Shown here: piece after piece, positions 23,437 to 30,037 of the stretch
How the letters are laid out: every line of letters begins with the position of its first letter
Numbering within the stretch: the first letter of the stretch is position 1
DNA from: an uncultured Bacilli bacterium
GTDB taxonomy: Bacteria; Bacillota_I; Bacilli_A; RF39; UBA660
Direction of reading: 5' to 3'
NCBI GenBank assembly: GCA_944358815.1
Contig: CALVRX010000010.1
Coordinates: forward strand, 1 to 36,066
Length of the DNA: 36,066 nt
Position numbers and translations under genes: made by a program
Notes under the pieces: model-generated
What the model was told of the DNA's origin: nothing
Seen by the model: only the letters and a program-made list of their open reading frames with translations
The model's database searches: none

Positions 23437-24123
23437 ATGAAAGGCAAATTAATTACTATTGAAGGAACAGATTGTTCTGGTAAAGAAACTCAAACGAACT
23501 TATTAATAAAAAAATTAAGAGAAGAAGGATACCAAGTTCAAAATTTTTCTTTTCCCAACTATAACTCACCAACCGGACGTATTATCGGTGGACCATATCT
23601 TGGAAAAGAAGGCTTTGACCCATGTTATTTTGAAGAAGGTTCCACCAAAGTTGATCCTAAAGTCGCTTCCTTGTATTATGCTGCTGACCGTAAATATAAT
23701 ATTGACAAAATAAACTTTTTACTAGACCAAGGATATAATGTCATTTTAGATCGCTATATTTATTCTAACATGGCTCATCAAGGCGGTAAAATACAAGATA
23801 AACAAGAAAGAGAAACTATGTATAATTGGTTAGATAAATTAGAATTTGACTTGCTCCAACTTCCTAAACCAGATTTAACTATTTTCCTTCATATGCCTAC
23901 TAAAATTGCCGAACAATTAAAAGCTCATCGCTTAGAAAAAGCCGATGGTCATGAAAAAGATCCACATCATCTAAAAAACGCTGAAACCGCTTATTTAGAA
24001 CTAGCTAGTAAATACCATTTTGTCACTATTGAATGTGCCGAAAATGGTAAACCCAAAGATGTCAATACTATCAACGATATTTTATATAAAGAAGTCAAAC
24101 CATTTATGAATAAAAGAATGTAA
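23437..24123 (+). CDS. tmk: thymidylate kinase
   Basis: Phosphorylates dTMP to dTDP, the next step after thyA. 228 residues. P-loop EGTDCSGKETQ (Lys16), DRYIYSNMAHQGGK (the DRY substrate motif) and a LID-like region around HRLEKADGHEKDPHH. The P-loop GTDxSGKxT and the SNMAHQGGK reading differ from Bacillus Tmk and resemble another Tmk branch. The ATG at 23437 follows AAAAGGAGAT; longer in-frame reading would run into folA. Confidence 0.93.
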   Translation: MKGKLITIEGTDCSGKETQTNLLIKKLREEGYQVQNFSFPNYNSPTGRIIGGPYLGKEGFDPCYFEEGSTKVDPKVASLYYAADRKYNIDKINFLLDQGYNVILDRYIYSNMAHQGGKIQDKQERETMYNWLDKLEFDLLQLPKPDLTIFLHMPTKIAEQLKAHRLEKADGHEKDPHHLKNAETAYLELASKYHFVTIECAENGKPKDVNTINDILYKEVKPFMNKRM

Positions 24124-24143
24124 CGTAAGTTATATTCTTTTTT
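24114..24143 (+). terminator. terminator of the thyA operon
   Basis: AAGAATGTAAC (24114-24124), loop GTAA, GTTATATTCTT (24129-24139) with one G-U pair, then T to 24143. The tmk stop codon is in the stem. Confidence 0.85.
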
Positions 24144-24163
24144 CTAAATAAATATATTATATT

Positions 24164-24784
24164 ATGAAAATAATCGCACATAGAGGAAATGATAACATCC
24201 ATAAAGAAAATAGCTTAGAAGCTATATTAAATAGCCTAAAATGCCCTTATATCGATGGAGTAGAAATAGACATTAGATTAACTAAAAATAATAAACTAAT
24301 TCTAAGTCACGACCCTTTTAATCAAGGCTATTACATTAATCATACTAACTCTGTAACTCTTCAAAAACAAGGATTAAATACTTTAGAAGAAATATTAAAA
24401 GAAATCAAAACCGATAAAATCATCATGATTGACGTAAAAGTAGACCATAAAAATATAAAAAGAATGCAAAAAGCATTGCTAAATATAGTAAAAAAATACC
24501 CCTTAAATTACTATATTTGTAGTTTTAACTATGAATTTATCAGTCAATTAAAAAAAATTCATTATAAAAAAGGACTAATTATAAGTCAAAATATTAATAA
24601 TAAATATATAAATAATAACTTCGATTTCAATTCCATAAATTATCTTTATAATAAAAAATTACCCAGTAAAGAAACATTTAAATGGACCATTAATACTAAA
24701 AAAGAATTACAAACACTAAATAAACAAGATAACATCATTACCGATAAAGCCAAAGATATTTATAACTTTATACAGGAATCTTAA
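24164..24784 (+). CDS. glycerophosphodiester phosphodiesterase-like protein
   Basis: 206 residues of the GDPD family, which hydrolyses glycerophosphodiesters with a TIM barrel. Visible residues: His6-Arg7-Gly8 (IIAHRG), Glu34 and Asp36 (DGVEIDIRLT), His49 (LSHDP), and a Lys in IDVKVDH. The C-terminal tryptophan strand (FKWTINTKKEL) is present. It is shorter than typical GDPD (240-260). No Shine-Dalgarno is visible; a TATATT box ends only 5 bases before the ATG. Cytosolic, since no signal peptide is seen. Confidence 0.87.
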   Translation: MKIIAHRGNDNIHKENSLEAILNSLKCPYIDGVEIDIRLTKNNKLILSHDPFNQGYYINHTNSVTLQKQGLNTLEEILKEIKTDKIIMIDVKVDHKNIKRMQKALLNIVKKYPLNYYICSFNYEFISQLKKIHYKKGLIISQNINNKYINNNFDFNSINYLYNKKLPSKETFKWTINTKKELQTLNKQDNIITDKAKDIYNFIQES

Positions 24785-25256
24785 CTTTTTCACTTAAAAT
24801 AAAAGCCTCTTCGTCAAAACATCTGATTGTCTTCACAATATCTTGTGTCTGTTTTCTCGCTCCAGTAATCATTAAAATAACTTTTCCATCATTATCACTC
24901 TTAATTCTTGCCACTTGATAATTTTCTTTTTCCAAACACTTAATTAACTCCTTAGACCTTGTATAATTAATCTCGGTCATAAACACATTTGTTCCAAGCG
25001 CAATCCGTTCCTCCAACACACTGCCTAAATAAGAACCAAATAAAGACCCTAACGCAAAGGCAAACGCTTTAAAAATGTCCTTTTGTAATCCCATTAATAC
25101 TGTTCCTGTTAGTATAATCCAAATTAAAGTAACCAAAAATTGTAAAATAGCTCCTAATTTCTTTTTCCCATTACTAACTACAATTAATCTCAAAGTTGCC
25201 AGTGCATCTTCGATAATCTTAAATACAAATATGGCTAAGTAAATAAGTATCTTCAT
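24768..25256 (-). CDS. DUF2179/YebE-type (UPF0316) membrane protein
   Basis: 162 residues with three hydrophobic segments in the first 100 (starting MKILIYLAIFVFKIIEDALATLR) and a C-terminal soluble DUF2179 domain (from about 105) of the type found after DUF161/UPF0316 membrane parts. The charged pattern KIIEDALATLR and KKLGAILQF are typical of UPF0316. Start at ATG 25256, 5 bases after AGGTGG on the minus strand; the in-frame GTG upstream is inside that site. Function unknown. Its 3' end overlaps the convergent GDPD gene by 17 bases. Confidence 0.85.
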   Translation of the reverse strand: MKILIYLAIFVFKIIEDALATLRLIVVSNGKKKLGAILQFLVTLIWIILTGTVLMGLQKDIFKAFAFALGSLFGSYLGSVLEERIALGTNVFMTEINYTRSKELIKCLEKENYQVARIKSDNDGKVILMITGARKQTQDIVKTIRCFDEEAFILSEKVKIPV

Positions 25257-25308
25257 ATATTCCACCTAAAAATTATTTTACCTAAAACACCTCAAAATAT
25301 ACTAAACT

Positions 25309-25336
25309 TGAAAATAAATTCAAAATAATATATAAT
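25309..25336 (+). promoter_or_regulatory. promoter of the YceD-rpmF operon
   Basis: TTGAAA (25309-25314), 16-base spacer, TATAAT (25331-25336). Confidence 0.7.
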
Positions 25337-25351
25337 GTTTACGGTGATTAA

Positions 25352-25807
25352 ATGGAACTTGATTTAAATATTTTAAACACTAAATCTAAAATTGATATTG
25401 ATGATAAATTTTATTTTCCTAAAGAAGACTTAAAAAAAGCTGGTATCTTAGATATGCAAGAAGTAACCGTCAAAGGCACTTTAAAATATAATGAAGAATA
25501 CCAATTAAATTTAACAATTAAAGGTGAAATGATTCTTCCTTGTAGTCTTACTTTAGAACCTGTCAACTATCCATTTAATATCGAAATAGACGAAAACATC
25601 GATGAATTCATCGAAAACTCTAAAAAAACACAAAAAACTATTGATATTTTACCAATAATATGGGAAAATATATTAATGGAAATTCCCATGAAAGTCGTTA
25701 GCCCAAATGCTAAAAATATGCAGACAAAAGGTGATGGCTGGGAACTTATAACTGATAGCGAAGAAAAAGGCAATCATAGCCTAGCTAAGTTAAAAGATTT
25801 ATTATAG
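25352..25807 (+). CDS. YceD/DUF177 family protein
   Basis: 151 residues. The DUF177 core includes [35 protein letters not shown] in pattern (Cys in the central strand, then LEPV) and the C-terminal GDGWELI region, with an Asp/Glu-rich tail. The family is almost always encoded directly upstream of rpmF, as here (11 bases), and is linked to 23S rRNA accumulation and ribosome assembly in some organisms. Shine-Dalgarno CGGTGAT is modest. Confidence 0.9.
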   Translation: MELDLNILNTKSKIDIDDKFYFPKEDLKKAGILDMQEVTVKGTLKYNEEYQLNLTIKGEMILPCSLTLEPVNYPFNIEIDENIDEFIENSKKTQKTIDILPIIWENILMEIPMKVVSPNAKNMQTKGDGWELITDSEEKGNHSLAKLKDLL

Positions 25808-25818
25808 GAGGTGTTATC

Positions 25819-26010
25819 ATGGCCGTACCAGCAAGAAAAGTTAGTAAAACTAGTGGAAGAATGCGTCGTACTCATTACAAAATAAGTGCTAAAACTGTTA
25901 CAGTATGCCCAAACTGTGGAGCTCCTGTAAAACCACATCGTGTTTGTAAAAACTGTGGAACTTATAAAGGTAAAGAAGTTATCGCTAAAAAAGAAAATAA
26001 TGAAGAATAA
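25819..26010 (+). CDS. rpmF: 50S ribosomal protein L32
   Basis: 63 residues starting [17 protein letters not shown], the family's signature. Zinc ribbon Cys30-x-x-Cys33 and Cys43-x-x-Cys46. Strong Shine-Dalgarno AGGAGGTG. Cotranscribed with the YceD gene. Confidence 0.98.
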   Translation: MAVPARKVSKTSGRMRRTHYKISAKTVTVCPNCGAPVKPHRVCKNCGTYKGKEVIAKKENNEE

Positions 26011-26040
26011 AAAAAACCAGGATTAATTTCCTGATTTTTT
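26011..26040. terminator. bidirectional terminator between rpmF and rodA
   Basis: CAGGA (26018-26022) pairs with TCCTG (26029-26033), flanked by an A-run and a T-run, so it serves both the plus-strand rpmF and the minus-strand rodA. Confidence 0.85.
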
Positions 26041-27170
26041 TAATTTGTATAACGCATCTCTTCATTAGAAATATTAAATATAAGTCCCATAGCTAACATA
26101 TAACTAAGTAAACTAGATCCTCCATAACTTATAAAGGGTAGGGTAATACCCGTAATAGGTAGTAGTCCAAATGTCATTCCAATATTTTGAATTTGCTGAT
26201 ATAAAAGCATTCCTACCACACCCGCAATAACATATTTATTAACTAATTTATTCGTCTTTAAAGCCAAAGTAATTAATCTAATATCAAACATCGCAAGAAG
26301 TGAAAGTAAAATAACTGAACCAATAAATCCGAAATGACTCGCATAAACCGCAAATATAAAATCAGTCTGTGCCTCTGGAAAATAAATTGGATTTGTATCA
26401 AAACCATGTCCAAATAATCCTGCCGATCCAATCGCACTTAAACTATTTTCTAATTGATAACCGCTTTGATTCGACCAATCAAGTAATCTGTCAACTCTTA
26501 AAAAGAAACTTGTACCAAAAATCTTAATAAATAAATCTTGACTAATAAAATAAATTCCTAACACTAAAGCTACAAAAACAACTACTACTCCAATAATCAT
26601 GACAAACCATCGATACCTAATTCCTGATATAAACAGCATCACAAATGTAATAAGTAAATAAATAAGAACCACACCAGTATCTGGCTGCATAAAAGTCAAA
26701 ATACTTGGTATTAATACGACAATTGCCACTTTAACTAAAAACATAAATTCTTCTCTAATACTAGGATTTGGAAACTCTTCATTAAACTTAGAAATCATCG
26801 ACGCATTTACAATAATTAAAATAATTTTCATAAATTCACTCGGTTGAATTGTACCAATACCTTTAATTTCATACCAGCACGTCGCATCATTAATCGTTTT
26901 CCCAAAGAAAAATAAACCTATTAAAGATAATATTCCAATCGCATATAAAAACCAGCTCATCCGGTATATATAAGTATTTCCCACAGTCATTATCAAATAA
27001 ATAATCACAAAACCAGCGATGTACCAAATAATTTGATTTGTCACTAAATGACTCATTGTACTTGGTAAAATACTCCTTGCCCCATATAAAGTAATAATAC
27101 TAATAAAAGCAAAGATTAAAATGGGAATTAAAATAGATTTATCAATTTTATACTTAGAAATCTTTTTCAT
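26040..27170 (-). CDS. rodA: SEDS peptidoglycan glycosyltransferase RodA
   Basis: 376 residues with about ten membrane segments. SEDS polymerases build glycan strands from lipid II together with a class B PBP. Motifs: IQPSEFMKI, FMQPDTGV, AQTDFIFAVYASHFG and LPFISYGGSSL. The TDFIFAV form favours RodA over FtsW (usually SDFIFAV). The family's acidic extracellular residues are plausible but not individually proven. Shine-Dalgarno GGTGAT on the minus strand. Its transpeptidase partner is likely the class B PBP at 4013-6148, far away in this window. Confidence 0.9.
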   Translation of the reverse strand: MKKISKYKIDKSILIPILIFAFISIITLYGARSILPSTMSHLVTNQIIWYIAGFVIIYLIMTVGNTYIYRMSWFLYAIGILSLIGLFFFGKTINDATCWYEIKGIGTIQPSEFMKIILIIVNASMISKFNEEFPNPSIREEFMFLVKVAIVVLIPSILTFMQPDTGVVLIYLLITFVMLFISGIRYRWFVMIIGVVVVFVALVLGIYFISQDLFIKIFGTSFFLRVDRLLDWSNQSGYQLENSLSAIGSAGLFGHGFDTNPIYFPEAQTDFIFAVYASHFGFIGSVILLSLLAMFDIRLITLALKTNKLVNKYVIAGVVGMLLYQQIQNIGMTFGLLPITGITLPFISYGGSSLLSYMLAMGLIFNISNEEMRYTN

Positions 27171-27271
27171 AAAGTATCACCATAAATATAATACACTAAA
27201 CCAACTAAAGATACAATTATTTTTAATCCAAAAAATTTTTAAATCAAAAGGAAAAAATATAAATATATCGT

Positions 27272-28213
27272 ATGTTACTAATAGAGGTGATAATAATTCA
27301 AACATGTGAACAACTAAACCTAAATTACTTAAAAGAATTAGATAAAAACATAACCTTAATTAATTTAACATATGACATTACTTTTAAAAGTGTTTTTCAA
27401 AGAAATAAACATCTTTTAAAAGATTACTTATACTCACTATTAAATATAAAATCATCTAAACTATTTTTTTTAAACAGTGAATTATATAAAGAAAATAAAA
27501 ATGAATATCATAAAATCATTGATTTATATCTATCTTTAGATAATAAAATATTTGTTGATATAGAACTAAATAAAATACCATTTGAAATAGTCATGGAACG
27601 TAATAACTTATATTTAAATAAACTATCTAGTATGCTTTTAGAAACAGGTGAAAACATCAAAAAATTAAAACAATATCACCTTTATCAAATTAACTTAAAT
27701 GCTCACCAATCTGACATAAACAAAAACAAAACAATAATATCTTTTGATATTGAAAATCACGAAATATATCCAATAAAACAAAAAGTAATTATCAAAAGTC
27801 TTGCAACTTACAGAAAGTTATATTATACTTATGGTAATAGAAGTAAAGAAGTCATATGGAATACTGCTTTAACCGCTAAATCATTCACAGAACTATATAT
27901 ACTCTTAAAACAAATATTAAATGAAAAGAACCTCCAAAAATTTATAAAGGATGTGATAAATATGAGTAAAAGTAAATTTGTCCTTCACGCTTGGGAAAAA
28001 GAAAAATTAGATGCCTTAGTCTTAGAAAATACCAAAGAATATGGACTTAAAGTTGGCAGAAAAGAGGGAAGAAAAGAGGGCAGAAAAGAAGGTATAAAAT
28101 CAAGTAGTCTTAAAATAGCCAAAAACCTATTCAATATGAATATGAACATCCAAGACATTTCCAAAGCCACAGGTTTATCTTTAAAAGAATTACAATTTTT
28201 AAAAGAAAATTAA
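27272..28213 (+). CDS. PD-(D/E)XK nuclease family (Rpn/transposase-like)
   Basis: About 305-313 residues of the PD-(D/E)XK nuclease family often labelled transposase or recombination-promoting nuclease (Rpn). Nuclease core: TFKSVFQRN near residue 38, then KIIDLYLSLDNKIFVDIELN (Asp, Asp, Glu-x-Asn positions about 80-98). The middle includes YRKLYYTYGNRSKEV. The C-terminus has a GRKE repeat, then IAKNLFNMNMNIQDISKATGLSLKELQFLK, a helix-turn-helix-like tail typical of the family. The start is unclear: ATG 27272 has no Shine-Dalgarno, while AGAGGTGAT at 27283-27291 would point to a non-standard start near ATT 27296. No inverted terminal repeats were found around it. Confidence 0.8.
   Translation: MLLIEVIIIQTCEQLNLNYLKELDKNITLINLTYDITFKSVFQRNKHLLKDYLYSLLNIKSSKLFFLNSELYKENKNEYHKIIDLYLSLDNKIFVDIELNKIPFEIVMERNNLYLNKLSSMLLETGENIKKLKQYHLYQINLNAHQSDINKNKTIISFDIENHEIYPIKQKVIIKSLATYRKLYYTYGNRSKEVIWNTALTAKSFTELYILLKQILNEKNLQKFIKDVINMSKSKFVLHAWEKEKLDALVLENTKEYGLKVGRKEGRKEGRKEGIKSSSLKIAKNLFNMNMNIQDISKATGLSLKELQFLKEN
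28055..28090 (+). repeat. three tandem 12-base repeats in the Rpn-like gene
   Basis: GGCAGAAAAGAG, GGAAGAAAAGAG and GGCAGAAAAGAA in tandem, each encoding Gly-Arg-Lys-Glu. Gain or loss of a unit would keep the frame and change the length of the basic/acidic hinge before the C-terminal HTH-like tail. Confidence 0.85.
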
Positions 28214-28246
28214 AATAGTGCTAAATAATTAAAGCACTATTTTTAA
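28212..28246. terminator. terminator after the Rpn-like gene
   Basis: Perfect 11-base stem AAAATAGTGCT (28212-28222) and AGCACTATTTT (28233-28243) with a 10-base A/T loop. Convergent to the surface-protein gene that ends at 28248, so it may serve both. Confidence 0.85.
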
Positions 28247-28247
28247 G

Positions 28248-29159
28248 TTATTCAATAGTATAAGGATTATTTTTTGAACCATTTCCACCAGTTATTTTTA
28301 TGTCTGACGATAAATATAAAGCAGGGCGAGATGGATATGTATTATGAGCTGAAATACTCATTAATTGATTATAATTGTTTATTACAATTATAGAAGTAAT
28401 TGTTCGAGTACCACCATTTTTCATTATCCAATTAGTGTACTGACACTCCACAGAATTTTGTCCATTAAGTTTAATAGAACCACATAAATTTTTATTCGAA
28501 TTAGCCCTTATATACTCACTTGCATTAATTAGTCCAATAAAGCCATTCCATTTGGTAGCTTTTTCTGAATTAATCTGATTTTGCATAGTAGGATTATTGC
28601 TTAAATAAAATGTACCAATATACCATACATGTGACATTATCATCGGTTTATAATAATTAATTATGGAATTATAATAATTACCATTTAAATATGTATTAAG
28701 GCTAGTTGGTTTTGCCCAATTCTCTGAATCATTGTTACCCCATGCCATATTGGTTACACTTTCATTTTTAATAATTTTTATTGTTTTATCATTTTCTAAT
28801 GATAAAATTCGCCAGCCAGCTTTATCTCCATTAAAGGTTATATAATTATTTGGATCACTTCCTTTATATATGTATCTTCCTTTTTCATACTCATCTTCAT
28901 ATAAACCATCACCTGAAGTAACAATTTCTACATTATCTAAAATATCATCTGATGCACCAGGTGGATTTATACAAGTACTATAAAGTTCATCTAAAGCTCC
29001 TTGTACATCTTTACTTTTTAAACCACTAGTTTTATTATCGTACGTTACTTGATTACTGGGAAAATATGTCGCTGCCAATACTCCTATAGCACCAAATATT
29101 AAACCACCAAGAATAAAAATAAAAATTCGATTTTTTAAAATTCTTTTAAATTTTTTCAT
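28248..29159 (-). CDS. membrane-anchored surface protein with DUF6273-like domain
   Basis: 303 residues. N-terminal basic segment and one membrane helix (about residues 11-31), so the rest is outside. Residues 38-62 read VTYDNKTSGLKSKDVQGALDELY and then Cys, a segment repeated in the gene at 35768. A segment at about 100-115 reads DPNNYITFNGDKAGWRIL, starting a DUF6273-like domain that continues with WAKPTSLNTYLNGNYYNSI, a VWYIG strand and the C-terminal RPALYLSSDIKITGGNGS. Four cysteines occur (one in the N-terminal segment, two near CGSIK and ECQY). Function unknown; it is divergent from an XRE gene with operator-like DNA between them. The start codon follows GGAAAGGA; an ATG 7 bases upstream opens only Met-Lys-Lys-stop. 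Confidence 0.8.
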   Translation of the reverse strand: MKKFKRILKNRIFIFILGGLIFGAIGVLAATYFPSNQVTYDNKTSGLKSKDVQGALDELYSTCINPPGASDDILDNVEIVTSGDGLYEDEYEKGRYIYKGSDPNNYITFNGDKAGWRILSLENDKTIKIIKNESVTNMAWGNNDSENWAKPTSLNTYLNGNYYNSIINYYKPMIMSHVWYIGTFYLSNNPTMQNQINSEKATKWNGFIGLINASEYIRANSNKNLCGSIKLNGQNSVECQYTNWIMKNGGTRTITSIIVINNYNQLMSISAHNTYPSRPALYLSSDIKITGGNGSKNNPYTIE

Positions 29160-29262
29160 TTTTTCATTCCTTTCCTTATATAAATATTTTTATTACATCA
29201 TTTTAATAATTTTCCAATTATACGCACTCCTTTCATATTATGACATTTTTATTATCATTCAT

Positions 29263-29292
29263 ATTATAGCATCAATATGGACAATCTGTCCA
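29263..29292 (-). promoter_or_regulatory. promoter of the surface-protein gene
   Basis: On the minus strand: -35 TGGACA (29287-29292), 18-base spacer, -10 TATAAT (29263-29268) with TGC before it. The -35 and spacer lie inside the palindrome at 29275-29295. Confidence 0.65.
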
Positions 29293-29295
29293 TAT
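29275..29295. promoter_or_regulatory. operator-like palindrome between the surface gene and XRE gene
   Basis: ATATGGACA (29275-29283), spacer ATC, TGTCCATAT (29287-29295): a perfect 9-base inverted repeat. A further TGTGGACAGG half-site lies at 29325-29334, just before the XRE start. Placement over the -35 of the divergent surface gene suits a repressor site, most simply for the adjacent XRE protein. Confidence 0.7.
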
Positions 29296-29346
29296 ATTGA
29301 AACAAAAAATTTCGAGATAATAATTGTGGACAGGCGGTGCATACTT

Positions 29347-29580
29347 ATGAAGCATGATGATAATTATTATTACGATATAATTAGACAAAATATCAAAAAA
29401 TACCGTGAAAAAGCTAAATTAACCCAACAACAACTTGCTGATAAAGCAGGTATATCGATGAATTATATTGCTAAAATAGAAAGTAAAAAAATGCAAAGAG
29501 GCTTTACAATTGTTGTCTTAGGTCGAATCGCTGATGCTTTAAACATCGATATTAGATTATTGTTTGATGAAGTAAAATAA
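29347..29580 (+). CDS. XRE-family HTH regulator
   Basis: 77 residues consisting of one HTH_3 domain: IRQNIKKYREKAKLTQQQLADKAGISMNYIAKIESKK in pattern, with the helix-turn-helix at about residues 25-48, then RIADALNIDIRLLFDEV. No sensor domain. ATG 29347 is chosen after AGGCGGTG; an in-frame upstream ATG at 29326 lies before that site. Divergent from the surface-protein gene at 28248; the palindrome at 29275-29295 is its likely target. Confidence 0.9.
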   Translation: MKHDDNYYYDIIRQNIKKYREKAKLTQQQLADKAGISMNYIAKIESKKMQRGFTIVVLGRIADALNIDIRLLFDEVK

Positions 29581-29587
29581 AATTTCT

Positions 29588-29616
29588 TTCAAATTTCACA
29601 TAATTTATAGTATAAT
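29588..29616 (+). promoter_or_regulatory. promoter of the EIIB-like gene
   Basis: TTCAAA (29588-29593), 17-base spacer, TATAAT (29611-29616). Confidence 0.55.
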
Positions 29617-29634
29617 GGAAATAGGGTGATAGAA

Positions 29635-29952
29635 ATGGACATGATATGGCAATATGTAATTATAATTGTGGTACTGCTTATAATAGCGCTTGCTATTTTA
29701 AAAGCCAAAAGTAAAGATTTTAAATTGGAAGCTAATAAATTAATTGAATATTTAGGTGGTACAGCTAATATCATCAACTATGAAGTAAATAATTCGAGAT
29801 TCGTTGTGAACCTTCATAATATTGAATTAGTAAATAAAGAAGCCATTCAAAAAATGGGTGCCCAAGGTATTGTCGAAATTGACAATCAATTAAAAATTAT
29901 TTTTGGTGAAGATGCTAAACAATTAAAGAAAAATATTGACGATTTAAAATAG
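29635..29952 (+). CDS. membrane-anchored EIIB-like domain lacking the phospho-Cys
   Basis: 105 residues. One membrane segment (about 4-24) then a glucose-type PTS EIIB fold: KLIEYLGGTANIINYEVNNSRF, IQKMGAQGIVEIDNQLKIIFG and EDAKQLKK. Compared with the usual DACITRLR, the site reads EVNNSRFV: the phosphorylated Cys is Asn52 and the second Arg is lost. It therefore cannot take phosphate at that Cys, and no EIIC domain is attached. A role as a sugar- or protein-binding sensor is inference. ATG 29635 follows AGGGTGAT. It lies just upstream of the pyruvate kinase and GH31 genes. Confidence 0.78.
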   Translation: MDMIWQYVIIIVVLLIIALAILKAKSKDFKLEANKLIEYLGGTANIINYEVNNSRFVVNLHNIELVNKEAIQKMGAQGIVEIDNQLKIIFGEDAKQLKKNIDDLK

Positions 29953-29977
29953 ATGTAGAATAAAAACTACATCTTTT
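29951..29977 (+). terminator. terminator of the EIIB-like gene
   Basis: AGATGTAG (29951-29958) pairs with CTACATCT (29967-29974), followed by TTTT. Confidence 0.75.
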
Positions 29978-29985
29978 AAATTCCA

Positions 29986-30014
29986 TTGACTTTAAAAAGC
30001 ATATACATTATAAT
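29986..30014 (+). promoter_or_regulatory. promoter of the pyruvate kinase-GH31 operon
   Basis: TTGACT (29986-29991), 17-base spacer, TATAAT (30009-30014). The closest match to the sigma-A consensus in the window. Confidence 0.8.
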
Positions 30015-30037
30015 TTAAATAGAATAGGGTGGTAAAA

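Noticed and set aside
27121-27309. Open frame of 62 codons across the rodA-Rpn gap
   Set aside because: It begins inside rodA on the other strand, has no ribosome site and no protein-like features.
27272-28213. Insertion sequence around the Rpn-like gene
   Set aside because: The family is often labelled transposase, but no terminal inverted repeats or target-site duplication were found.
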